Below are positions 44,883-53,241 of a stretch of DNA of 64,000 nucleotides, in pieces. The stretch's first letter is position 1, and every line of letters begins with the position of its first letter. The position numbers and the translations under genes are program-made. The notes beneath the pieces were generated by a model. It made no database searches. It saw only the letters and a program-made list of their open reading frames with translations, and was not told the origin of the DNA. Source of the stretch: Aceticella autotrophica (lineage in GTDB: Bacteria > Bacillota > Thermoanaerobacteria > Thermoanaerobacterales > Thermoanaerobacteraceae); the NCBI RefSeq assembly GCF_017357865.1, contig NZ_CP060096.1, forward strand, positions 620,001 through 684,000, in the 5' to 3' direction.

Positions 44883-45578
44883 GTGAATAAGAAAATTGGG
44901 AAATTGATATTTGGAGTATCAGTCTTTGGCATGACACTTATCGGAAGTTCAATGCTTACATATGTATATGCCGGGGAACTTGGCAGTGGAATAGTAACAG
45001 GCAATTACGTGAACATAAGGACAGGCAATAGTACATCATATGAAGTTATAACACAATTAAACTGGAATGATACAGTAACCGTCTTAGGACAGGATAACGG
45101 CTGGTACCATGTCAGGCTTTCAAATGGCAGTGAAGGATGGATTTTTGGGAAATATCTTTCATTGAAATCATCAGGCAGCAATTCATCGAGAGGGAATATT
45201 GACAGAAGTTTTTCTGCAAGACTTATAGAATACAGCAAACAGTTTTTAGGGACAAGGTATGTTTATGGAGGTTCATCTCCCAATGGTTTTGATTGTTCAG
45301 GTTTTACACAATATGTTTTTGGGCAATTTGGTATTGCAATACCAAGAACTGCTGATGAACAAGCAACAGTAGGTACAATGGTCGATTTTAATAACCTTGC
45401 TCCAGGTGACCTTGTATTTTTCCGCACATTAGGAAGTTATACAATAAATCATGCAGGGATATACATAGGTGATGGAGAATTTATACATAGTTCTTCAGGC
45501 AGAGGGAAGGTAATGATTAGCCGTATTGATTCCGGTTATTATTATAAAAACTTTGCTGCTGCAAGAAGGGTTAAATAA
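44883..45578 (+). CDS. Secreted SH3b-NlpC/P60 cell-wall hydrolase
   Basis: A 231-residue exported peptidoglycan endopeptidase. Signal peptide 1-30 (YVYAGE cleavage region), one bacterial SH3 domain (about 35-95: GNYVNIRTGNSTSYEVI, EGWIFGKYLSL), then an NlpC/P60 domain with catalytic Cys138 (FDCSGFTQ), His190 (NHAGIYIG) and His202. The GTG start follows AAGGAAGGAG. Controlled by the c-di-AMP riboswitch just upstream and ended by a 25-pair hairpin. Confidence 0.95.
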   Translation: MNKKIGKLIFGVSVFGMTLIGSSMLTYVYAGELGSGIVTGNYVNIRTGNSTSYEVITQLNWNDTVTVLGQDNGWYHVRLSNGSEGWIFGKYLSLKSSGSNSSRGNIDRSFSARLIEYSKQFLGTRYVYGGSSPNGFDCSGFTQYVFGQFGIAIPRTADEQATVGTMVDFNNLAPGDLVFFRTLGSYTINHAGIYIGDGEFIHSSSGRGKVMISRIDSGYYYKNFAAARRVK

Positions 45579-45630
45579 CAAATAAGATTAAAAAAAGTGC
45601 CGAACGGCACTTTTTTTAATCTTATTTGTT
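45577..45630. terminator. Perfect 25-pair terminator hairpin
   Basis: Arms 45577-45601 and 45606-45630 are exact complements with loop GAAC. The internal A-run/T-run gives a T-tract after GGCAC. Confidence 0.9.
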
Positions 45631-45710
45631 TGTTGACTATTTTATTAGATTAATATATTATTAGTATGTTGTATACAGGAATGTCCTGTGCGGAAGGAGA
45701 TAAAAAATTT

Positions 45711-47531
45711 ATGGTTTCAATAAGAGAAGAAATACGCAATGTGGCGATAATTGCACATGTAGATCATGGAAAAACTACTTTACTTGATGGAATGCTGAAA
45801 CAGAGCGGTATATTCAGGCAGAATGAGAAGGTCGAAGAAAGGGTAATGGACTCAAACGAACTTGAAAGGGAAAGAGGTATTACTATACTTTCAAAGAATA
45901 CCGCAATTAAATATAAAGGTGTTAAAATAAATATTGTAGATACACCGGGACACGCAGATTTTGGCGGTGAAGTTGAAAGGGTATTGAAAATGGCGGATGG
46001 GGTTTTATTGCTTGTTGATGCATATGAAGGACCGATGCCTCAGACGAGATTTGTACTAAGTAAAGCACTTGAATTAAATCTAAAGCCGGTTGTGGTAATA
46101 AATAAGATTGATAGACCTGATGCAAGACCTGATGAGGTAATTGACGAGGTATTGGATTTGTTTATTGAACTTGGGGCAGATGATGAGCAAATTGAATTCC
46201 CGGTTGTATATGCCTCTGCAAGAGAAGGAATAGCAAAATTGAAATTGGAGGATACGTCTTCTGATTTAAGACCGCTTTTTGATACGATACTTAAGGAAAT
46301 ACCCGCTCCAAAAGGTGAATTAAATGGACCGTTACAGCTTATAGTAACGACTCTTGATTATGATGATTATATTGGCAGGATTGCAATAGGTAAAGTCATA
46401 AGAGGGCATATCAAAGCCGGTGAAACTGCTGCAATTTGTAAGAGAGATGGAACTGTTCAGAATGTAAGGATAAGCAGTCTTTATCAGTATGAAGGTTTGA
46501 AAAGGGTACAGGTAAATGAGGCTTTACTTGGTGATATAGTTGCAGTTTCCGGTATTAGCGATATAGAGATCGGCGAAACAATTGCAGATATAGAAAATCC
46601 TGAACCGCTTGATTTTGTCCATATAGAAGAACCAACGATATCTATGACTTTTGGGGTTAATACAAGTCCTTTTGCAGGTGAAGATGGGAAATATATTACA
46701 TCAAGGCATATAAGAGATAGGCTGATGAAAGAACTTGAAACAAATGTTGCGCTTAAGGTTGAGGAAACCGAAACAACAGAAGCATTTAAGGTATCGGGAC
46801 GCGGAGAACTGCATTTGTCAATATTAATTGAAACGATGAGGAGAGAAGGATACGAACTGCAGGTTTCAAAACCAACCGTAATAATGAAGGAAATTAATGG
46901 AGTAAAAAATGAGCCTATTGAACTTTTAACAATAGATGTTCCGGAAGATTTTATGGGTATTGTTATGGAGAAGCTTGGCTCAAGGAAAGCAGAATTAATG
47001 GATATGCACACATTAAAACCGGGAACCTTAAGGTTAAAATTTAAAATACCTACAAGGGGGCTTATTGGATATAGGTCGGAATTTTTAACAGATACCAAAG
47101 GAAATGGTATTATGACATCCATATTATATGGATATGAACCATATAAAGGTGAAATACCTATACGGCTTAAAGGCTCACTTGTTGCATTTGAATCAGGTAT
47201 AACTACAACCTATGGTCTATATAATGCTGAGAGCAGAGGCAGACTTTTTGTAGGACCTGGCACAAAAGTATATGAAGGTATGGTAGTTGGTGAAAATGCA
47301 AGAAATGAAGATATAGATGTCAATGTCTGCAAGAAGAAGCATGTGACAAATATGCGTTCAGCAACCTCAGACGAGGCTTTAAGGCTTTCTACGGTAAGTG
47401 AATTATCACTTGAAGAGGCTTTAGAATTTATAGAAAATGATGAATTGGTGGAAGTCACCCCGAAGAATGTAAGGATAAGAAAAAAGATATTAAATTCACA
47501 GCAAAGATATAAAAGTGCAAAAAATAGATGA
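45711..47531 (+). CDS. typA: Translational GTPase TypA/BipA
   Basis: Ribosome-associated GTPase involved in stress and cold-linked ribosome assembly. The 606-residue product has the G1 loop AHVDHGKTTL, switch ERERGITI, DTPGHADF, NKIDR and the C-terminal EF-G-like domains with the BipA-specific tail (IGYRSEFLTDTKGNGIM). The ATG at 45711 follows AAGGAGAT; an upstream start in the same frame has no site. Confidence 0.96.
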   Translation: MVSIREEIRNVAIIAHVDHGKTTLLDGMLKQSGIFRQNEKVEERVMDSNELERERGITILSKNTAIKYKGVKINIVDTPGHADFGGEVERVLKMADGVLLLVDAYEGPMPQTRFVLSKALELNLKPVVVINKIDRPDARPDEVIDEVLDLFIELGADDEQIEFPVVYASAREGIAKLKLEDTSSDLRPLFDTILKEIPAPKGELNGPLQLIVTTLDYDDYIGRIAIGKVIRGHIKAGETAAICKRDGTVQNVRISSLYQYEGLKRVQVNEALLGDIVAVSGISDIEIGETIADIENPEPLDFVHIEEPTISMTFGVNTSPFAGEDGKYITSRHIRDRLMKELETNVALKVEETETTEAFKVSGRGELHLSILIETMRREGYELQVSKPTVIMKEINGVKNEPIELLTIDVPEDFMGIVMEKLGSRKAELMDMHTLKPGTLRLKFKIPTRGLIGYRSEFLTDTKGNGIMTSILYGYEPYKGEIPIRLKGSLVAFESGITTTYGLYNAESRGRLFVGPGTKVYEGMVVGENARNEDIDVNVCKKKHVTNMRSATSDEALRLSTVSELSLEEALEFIENDELVEVTPKNVRIRKKILNSQQRYKSAKNR

Positions 47532-47535
47532 TTAA

Positions 47536-47582
47536 ATAAGAAGGTTTTGATTAAAGGATTTTTTTCCTCAAAGCCTTCTTAT
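47536..47582. terminator. Bidirectional terminator between typA and transglycosylase gene
   Basis: ATAAGAAGG...TTTTGA pairs with TCAAAG...CCTTCTTAT, with a T-run in the loop region. Confidence 0.7.
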
Positions 47583-48175
47583 CTTTGTATATTTAAGGCA
47601 TTTAGGATTTTATCAACATAGTCAATTGTCTCATTATATGGGGGAATTCCATTATATTTGTCTACAGCGGCAGGACCGGCATTGTATGCTGCAATAGCCT
47701 TTGGCAGATCATTGTATTTAGTTATTAGGGTTTTCAAATATCTAACACCACCATCAATGTTTTGTTCTATATCAAATGGATTATTTATACTTAGAAAATC
47801 AGCAGTAGAAGGCATAAGTTGCATAAGACCCACAGCACCGGCTTTAGAAACAGAATTTGGATTATAATCTGATTCTGCTTTTATAACGGCATTTATCAGA
47901 TTAGAACCGACTCCATATTTTTGTGAGGCTTGAATGACATATTTATTTATTTCTTCCATTAAGGCAGATTTATTTTTTACAGCTGTATTTCCATTGTTAT
48001 CCGCCTTTAACGTATGATTAATATCATTTGTACTAATGGACTTCTCCGGATACAATTCATCAAGGACTTCTTTAAAAGAAATATTGCTGTTTTTGCTTAT
48101 TAAATTTATTGAGACAGGAAGTCGTGACTGTATCTCATTTAATTTGCTTATGATTAAATTATTAATATAATCCAT
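47579..48175 (-). CDS. Lytic transglycosylase, SLT domain (no signal peptide)
   Basis: A 198-residue protein. The N-terminal 75 residues are helical and polar; the SLT domain (about 78-190) has catalytic Glu101 (IKAESDYNP), AGAVGLMQLMPSTA and AIAAYNAGPAAVDKY. No signal peptide or membrane helix is visible, unlike the enzyme at 41215-41775. This type is found near flagellar or envelope genes. GAGGTGG precedes the ATG. Confidence 0.9.
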   Translation of the reverse strand: MDYINNLIISKLNEIQSRLPVSINLISKNSNISFKEVLDELYPEKSISTNDINHTLKADNNGNTAVKNKSALMEEINKYVIQASQKYGVGSNLINAVIKAESDYNPNSVSKAGAVGLMQLMPSTADFLSINNPFDIEQNIDGGVRYLKTLITKYNDLPKAIAAYNAGPAAVDKYNGIPPYNETIDYVDKILNALNIQR

Positions 48176-48311
48176 GCGATTACCACCTCATCATATATAT
48201 TCGACATAAAATTTGTTTTTCCTGCTAATTATTTTAAAATAGGAAATTTGTCCTATATTTAAAATAAAAAAGGATTTTAAATATTTATGTAGAATATAAT
48301 TATGGGTGATG

Positions 48312-49112
48312 ATGGTGAAAACAAAGGCAGAGAAAAAAAATAAAAAAAACAATTTCAAGATTATTGCAATTATAGTTTTAATACCTGTTGCATCCATTTT
48401 AATAGGATTTCTTCTGACACAATATTTTATAAGACCATATATAGTCAAAATGAGCGGAAATCTTTATTCTGATAAATACACTTTAGAATTGCCTGCTTTA
48501 AACTTTTATCAGTTAAAGACGGGAGAATACAAGGATGAAAATGATGCAAGGTATAATTTGAGTCTTATTGCGATGAAGGGCATGTTTGCGGATGTTACTA
48601 AAACCGGTGATAAATACATTGTGTTTGTAGGGAATTTTTTAAATGAGGAAAATGCCGGTGATATCGCAAAAAGATTAGATGAAAGCGGAATAAAATGCAG
48701 TTTATCTCTGATTAAGGGTCCTTTATATAAAATAGACTATCAGAAGGGACAAAAGCAAGATATTTCAAATTTGAAAAAATATTTATATGATTTTAATTGT
48801 AACTTCGAGGCATTATCGGCAATATCATATAAGATAGCAATAGGAAATCCTGAAAAAATCGAAATAAACACATTGGAAACAAATATTGAAAAATCTTTGA
48901 AGGCAATTAAAAAGCAAAACAATAATAACAATACTGATAAGATAATAGACGGCTTGGAATCAATAGAAAATAATATGCTTGAGGATTTAAAAAAGCTTAT
49001 GTTTTCGATTGATTTAAATGATGGAAATGCTTATGGGATATCTCAAAAAGCCTTATGGAATGCAATGGAGAAATATAACAATATGGTTAATTCTATTAGA
49101 TATAACAGATAG
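48312..49112 (+). CDS. Membrane protein with SPOR-like domain
   Basis: A 266-residue protein. Basic N terminus, one membrane helix (about 15-38), then a domain (about 55-125) with FYQLKTGEYKDENDARYN and DKYIVFVGNFLNEENAGDIA, which has the beta-alpha-beta layout of SPOR domains that bind denuded peptidoglycan. The C-terminal part (about 140-266) is helical and unassigned. The start is uncertain: GTG 48306, ATG 48309, ATG 48312 and GTG 48315 are all in frame near GGGTGATG. Confidence 0.75.
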   Translation: MVKTKAEKKNKKNNFKIIAIIVLIPVASILIGFLLTQYFIRPYIVKMSGNLYSDKYTLELPALNFYQLKTGEYKDENDARYNLSLIAMKGMFADVTKTGDKYIVFVGNFLNEENAGDIAKRLDESGIKCSLSLIKGPLYKIDYQKGQKQDISNLKKYLYDFNCNFEALSAISYKIAIGNPEKIEINTLETNIEKSLKAIKKQNNNNNTDKIIDGLESIENNMLEDLKKLMFSIDLNDGNAYGISQKALWNAMEKYNNMVNSIRYNR

Positions 49113-49237
49113 AGATATTCCATTTAATACATAAATATTTTTGTATCAAAAGATATATAAAATATGATATAATTTATTAAGAATTAAGTTTAAAATATAA
49201 AAGAAAAGTGATAAAATATATTTAAAGGAGTGGAAGA

Positions 49238-49486
49238 ATGAAGAGAAGTAAAGGTCCTTGGACACTGTTTTTTTTGCTGATGATAGGGCTTATTTTTGGT
49301 GGATTCATTGGTGATTACTTGGGCAACTTTGTGAAACAGCTGTCTTTTCAACAGGTAATAGGTATGAGCAGTCCTTTGATGCTGAATTTAAATGTAATAA
49401 AACTTTCTTTTATGCTATCATTTAAAATAAATGTTGGCACTGTTGTTGGAATAATTGTAGCTTTGTATGCTTATTATAAAATGTAA
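49238..49486 (+). CDS. DUF4321 family membrane protein
   Basis: An 82-residue protein with two hydrophobic segments (about 8-28 and 60-80) and the motif GLIFGGFIGDYLG, as in clostridial DUF4321 proteins commonly encoded just before maf. AAAGGAGTGG precedes the ATG. Function unknown. Confidence 0.82.
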   Translation: MKRSKGPWTLFFLLMIGLIFGGFIGDYLGNFVKQLSFQQVIGMSSPLMLNLNVIKLSFMLSFKINVGTVVGIIVALYAYYKM

Positions 49487-49523
49487 GCGGTGTGAAATTG
49501 TGTTTTTTTAGAAAACGAAAGGA

Positions 49524-50111
49524 ATGAACATTAGATTGAGAATTATTCTTGCGTCAAATTCCCCAAGAAGAAGAGAATTATTGGAAGGGATAGGACTTGA
49601 CTTTGAAATTGTTTCAAGTAATATAGAGGAAATTTCTGAAGAAACCGAGCCATCTTTATTGGTGATGAACCTTTCAAAACAGAAGGCTTTAAGTGTTGCT
49701 GAAAGTCTTAAGGATGATGCTTTGATAATTGCAGCAGATACTGCTGTTGAAATAAATGGTAATATCCTTGGGAAGCCCAGAGATAAATTTGAGGCATATA
49801 AAATGCTTAAAAGACTAAGCGGTAAACGGCATTCTGTTTATACAGGCATATCATTGGTTAGCTCAAGTGATTTAAGATTGATATCTGATTATGAAGTAAC
49901 ATATGTATATATAAAAAAACTTAATGATGATATTATCTGGCGATATATAAATACAGGTGAGTGCTTTGATAAGGCCGGTTCATATGCAATTCAGGGCTAC
50001 GGTTCCTTGATTGTAAGCAAGATAAATGGTGACTATTTTAATGTTGTCGGACTTCCGTTATCAAAACTGTCAGATATGATGTCAAAGAACTTTGGTATAG
50101 AACTGCTTTAA
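49524..50111 (+). CDS. maf: Maf-family nucleotide pyrophosphatase
   Basis: House-cleaning nucleoside triphosphate pyrophosphatase (dTTP/UTP-type by length), linked to septum regulation. The product is 195 residues, with the Maf signature LASNSPRRRELLEGIGLDFE, AADTAVEINGNILGKP and KAGSYAIQGYGSLIV. AAAGGA touches the ATG at 49524, so a TTG at 49536 is a reasonable alternative start. First enzyme gene of the radC-mre-min cluster. Confidence 0.93.
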   Translation: MNIRLRIILASNSPRRRELLEGIGLDFEIVSSNIEEISEETEPSLLVMNLSKQKALSVAESLKDDALIIAADTAVEINGNILGKPRDKFEAYKMLKRLSGKRHSVYTGISLVSSSDLRLISDYEVTYVYIKKLNDDIIWRYINTGECFDKAGSYAIQGYGSLIVSKINGDYFNVVGLPLSKLSDMMSKNFGIELL

Positions 50112-50123
50112 GGAGGGAAAGAA

Positions 50124-50828
50124 TTGAGAGAGGATTCAGGTATAACCATAAAAGATTTGCCTGAAGATGATAGACCAAGAGAAAGGCTTATTAAATACGG
50201 ATCTGGTGTATTGTCAAATGCTGAACTCATAGCTATAATTATAGGTACGGGCAATAAAGATGAAAGCGCAATATTATTGTCTCAAAGATTAATCGGCGAA
50301 GGCAGAGGACTAAAATATATAATGGATACCGGCGTAGAGAGACTTTCCGAAACAAAAGGTATAGGCAAGGCTAAAGCAGCAAAATTAAAGGCGGCGTTAG
50401 AGTTAGGAAGGCGGATAGCACTTTCGGGATATAATGAAAGCATAGCCGTAAAAAAACCTGATGACATTATTGGCTTTATGATGGATGAAATGCGGTATTT
50501 AAAAAAAGAATACTTTAAGGTGGTTATGTTAAATGTGAAGAATAAAATCATTGCAGTGGATACTATTTCAATAGGCAGTCTTAATTCGTCTATTGTGCAT
50601 CCGAGAGAAGTGTTTAAGGCTGCAATCGAGAGAACTGCATCATCACTTATTTTGGTTCATAATCATCCAAGCGGTGATCCATCTCCAAGCAATGAAGATA
50701 TAGAAGTATCAAAAAGAATTACACAAAGTGGGAATATTTTAGGAATTAAGGTTTTAGATCATATTATTATTGGTGACGGCATAGGTATTAGTTTGAAGGA
50801 AAAAGGTTATTATAATTTTGAAAATTAA
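50124..50828 (+). CDS. radC: RadC/JAB1-MPN domain protein
   Basis: A 234-residue protein with an N-terminal helix-hairpin-helix region (about 60-85: ETKGIGKAKAAKLKAALELG) and a C-terminal JAB1/MPN+ metalloprotease-like domain with the metal motif HNHPSGDPSPSNED. The historical DNA-repair name is not well supported; molecular function is unclear. The TTG start follows AAGGAGGG. Its place before mreB is conserved in Firmicutes. Confidence 0.93.
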   Translation: MREDSGITIKDLPEDDRPRERLIKYGSGVLSNAELIAIIIGTGNKDESAILLSQRLIGEGRGLKYIMDTGVERLSETKGIGKAKAAKLKAALELGRRIALSGYNESIAVKKPDDIIGFMMDEMRYLKKEYFKVVMLNVKNKIIAVDTISIGSLNSSIVHPREVFKAAIERTASSLILVHNHPSGDPSPSNEDIEVSKRITQSGNILGIKVLDHIIIGDGIGISLKEKGYYNFEN

Positions 50829-50847
50829 GGAAGGGGTTTAATATATA

Positions 50848-51882
50848 ATGAAGAGATTTTCTAAGGATATAGGAATAGATTTAGGAACTGCAACAACATT
50901 GGTTTATGTACAGGGTAAGGGGATAGTATTGAGGGAGCCATCGGTAGTTGCAATAAAAAACGATACTCATACGGTTCTTGCGGTAGGTGCAGAAGCAAAG
51001 AAGATGGTTGGCAGGACACCCGGTAATATAGTTGCGATAAGACCAATGAGAGATGGAGTTATTGCTGATTTTGACATAACAAAAATGATGCTGGATCATT
51101 TCATAGGAAAGGTTAATCCAAGGAAAGGCTTATTTAAACCAAGGGTTATTATTGGTATTCCATCAGGTGTGACAGAGGTTGAAAAGAGGGCTGTTATTGA
51201 AGCTTCATTGCAAGCAGGTGCAAAAGAGGCGCATACCGTTGAAGAACCTATGGCGGCGGCAATTGGTGCAGGGCTTCCTGTTGAAGAACCTACAGGGAGT
51301 ATGGTTGTAGATATAGGCGGAGGAACAACGGATGTTGCAATTATTTCCCTTGGTGGTATTGTTACAAGCAAGTCTTTGAGGATTGGCGGTGATGAGATGG
51401 ATGAAGCCATCATTACTTATATTAAGAGAGAATATAATCTTATGATCGGCGAGAGAACCGCCGAAGAAGTAAAGATTCAGATTGGTTCTGCTTTTCCGAA
51501 ACAAAAGGAGGAAACGATGGATATAAGGGGGAGAGATTTGGTGTCTGGACTTCCTAAAACATTGAAGATTACCTCAACAGAGATATTAGAAGCCTTAAAG
51601 GACCCTGTTTCAAGCATAATTGAGGCTATAAAAATGACTCTTGAGAAAACTCCTCCAGAGCTTTCTGCTGATATAATGGATAGAGGTATTATGCTTACAG
51701 GTGGTGGAGCATTATTAAGCGGTATAGATAAGCTTATAAGACAGGAAACAGGTATGCCTGTACAAATAGCTGACCAGCCTTTAGACTGTGTAGCCTTAGG
51801 AACAGGTAAAATTCTTGAAGAAAGTTCACTTTTCAACAGGGTTTTAACCTCAACAAGCAGATTAAGCCGAAAGGAGTGGTAG
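50848..51882 (+). CDS. mreB: Rod-shape-determining protein MreB
   Basis: Actin-like filament protein that guides lateral wall synthesis. The 344-residue product starts with phosphate loop [13 protein letters not shown] and has [17 protein letters not shown] and the C-terminal [20 protein letters not shown] precedes the ATG. Next come mreC (1-base gap) and mreD. Confidence 0.97.
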   Translation: MKRFSKDIGIDLGTATTLVYVQGKGIVLREPSVVAIKNDTHTVLAVGAEAKKMVGRTPGNIVAIRPMRDGVIADFDITKMMLDHFIGKVNPRKGLFKPRVIIGIPSGVTEVEKRAVIEASLQAGAKEAHTVEEPMAAAIGAGLPVEEPTGSMVVDIGGGTTDVAIISLGGIVTSKSLRIGGDEMDEAIITYIKREYNLMIGERTAEEVKIQIGSAFPKQKEETMDIRGRDLVSGLPKTLKITSTEILEALKDPVSSIIEAIKMTLEKTPPELSADIMDRGIMLTGGGALLSGIDKLIRQETGMPVQIADQPLDCVALGTGKILEESSLFNRVLTSTSRLSRKEW

Positions 51883-51883
51883 G

Positions 51884-52714
51884 GTGCCGAGATTTTTTAA
51901 AAACAAACAGTTTATTATGGTTGTTGTAATAGCTGTGGCACTTATTTCTGCCATGGCTAACACCTATGGAAGTGGGAGAAATGTTACAATAGTCGAGTCT
52001 GCTGTGGGCAGTATTTTTTCACCGGTGCAAAAGGTTTTTTATTCAGCAGAAAATTATATAAGCAATTTTTTTACATCTATTAAACAAATAGGGACATTAA
52101 GAGAGAAAAATGCCTTATTGGAAAAGGAAGTTGAAAAGATAAAAAGAGAAAATATACGAATGCAGGAGCTTATTAATGAAAATAACAGATTGAGGGATAT
52201 TTTAAATTTTAAAGATAAAAATACGGATCTTGTTATTAAACCGGCAAATATAATAAGCAAGAATCCGGGCAACTGGTTTGATACTTTTAATGTCGATATC
52301 GGGTCAAATCAAGGAATCAAACCCAAAATGACAGTTTTAGATGAAAAAGGTAATCTTGTAGGTACGATTACCGATGTTGGAACAAACTGGTCTAAAGTTT
52401 TATCCATAATAGATATGGATAGTTCAATAAGCGCTGTTGATGTTAAGACCCGAGATAATGGTGTTGTTAGAGGAGACAGCAATGGCAATCTAAAAATGAT
52501 ATATATTCCAAATGATTCCAAAATAAGCGTTGGCGATATTATAACAACATCAGATATGAGTGTATATCCCAGTGGATTAATTATAGGGAAAGTACAACAG
52601 GTAAAAAGTCAGGAAGCAGAATTGCTTAAAGAAGCTGTTATAAAGCCGGAGGCTGATTTGGAAAGGTTAGAGTTTGTTCAAATTGTAATGAATATGAAAG
52701 ATACAGGGAAGTAG
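51884..52714 (+). CDS. mreC: Rod-shape-determining protein MreC
   Basis: Bitopic elongasome scaffold of 276 residues. N-terminal membrane helix (about 8-28), coiled coil (about 60-105) and a beta-rich extracellular part with NWFDTFNVDIGSNQGIKPKM and GLIIGKVQQVKS, as in MreC. The GTG start follows GGAGTGGTAG and overlaps the mreB stop region, suggesting coupled translation. Confidence 0.95.
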   Translation: MPRFFKNKQFIMVVVIAVALISAMANTYGSGRNVTIVESAVGSIFSPVQKVFYSAENYISNFFTSIKQIGTLREKNALLEKEVEKIKRENIRMQELINENNRLRDILNFKDKNTDLVIKPANIISKNPGNWFDTFNVDIGSNQGIKPKMTVLDEKGNLVGTITDVGTNWSKVLSIIDMDSSISAVDVKTRDNGVVRGDSNGNLKMIYIPNDSKISVGDIITTSDMSVYPSGLIIGKVQQVKSQEAELLKEAVIKPEADLERLEFVQIVMNMKDTGK

Positions 52715-52719
52715 AATAT

Positions 52720-53229
52720 ATGAAAATCCTATATAAATACCTATTAATTATTTTGGCGATTATTTTAGAGGCTACATTCTCTAAATTCATAACTATTTTT
52801 GGTGTTAAGCCTGATATAGTTCTAATCTTGATAATATGTTTTGCATTGTTAAACGGCTCAACTGAAGGGATAATTCTAAGCCTTTTTGGAGGTCTTTTAC
52901 AGGACATTTTATATAATAATGCAATAGGTGTTGAAACGCTTGCTCTTTTAATTGTATGTTATATTGCTGGTGTTCTAAGTACAAATGTGTTTAGAGATAA
53001 TACATTTGTTGCTTTTGTTTTTGTATTATTAGGGACTCTATTGTATAATTTAATAATTATATTTTCCATGATACTGATGAAATACGATATTAATTTAATA
53101 AAAGGTTTTTTAGATATTGTCTTAATACAGGCAATTTACAATTCCATTATAACAATATTTATTTTTAGATATATTGTTAAGTTGAATAATTATATTAAAG
53201 ATACAAAAATATTTTTTTTTGATATTTAA
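52720..53229 (+). CDS. mreD: Rod-shape-determining protein MreD
   Basis: A 169-residue polytopic membrane protein with five to six helices; it has the MreD-type segment VLILIICFALLNGSTEGIIL followed by GGLLQDILYNNAIGVETL. AGGGAAG precedes the ATG. It partners MreC and PBP2 in the elongasome. Confidence 0.92.
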   Translation: MKILYKYLLIILAIILEATFSKFITIFGVKPDIVLILIICFALLNGSTEGIILSLFGGLLQDILYNNAIGVETLALLIVCYIAGVLSTNVFRDNTFVAFVFVLLGTLLYNLIIIFSMILMKYDINLIKGFLDIVLIQAIYNSIITIFIFRYIVKLNNYIKDTKIFFFDI

Positions 53230-53241
53230 AGGATGATAGCC

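Noticed and set aside
46484-47122. 212-codon minus-strand ORF opposite typA
   Set aside because: It lies wholly inside a confident typA gene, has no ribosome binding site and no family features; a codon-bias shadow.
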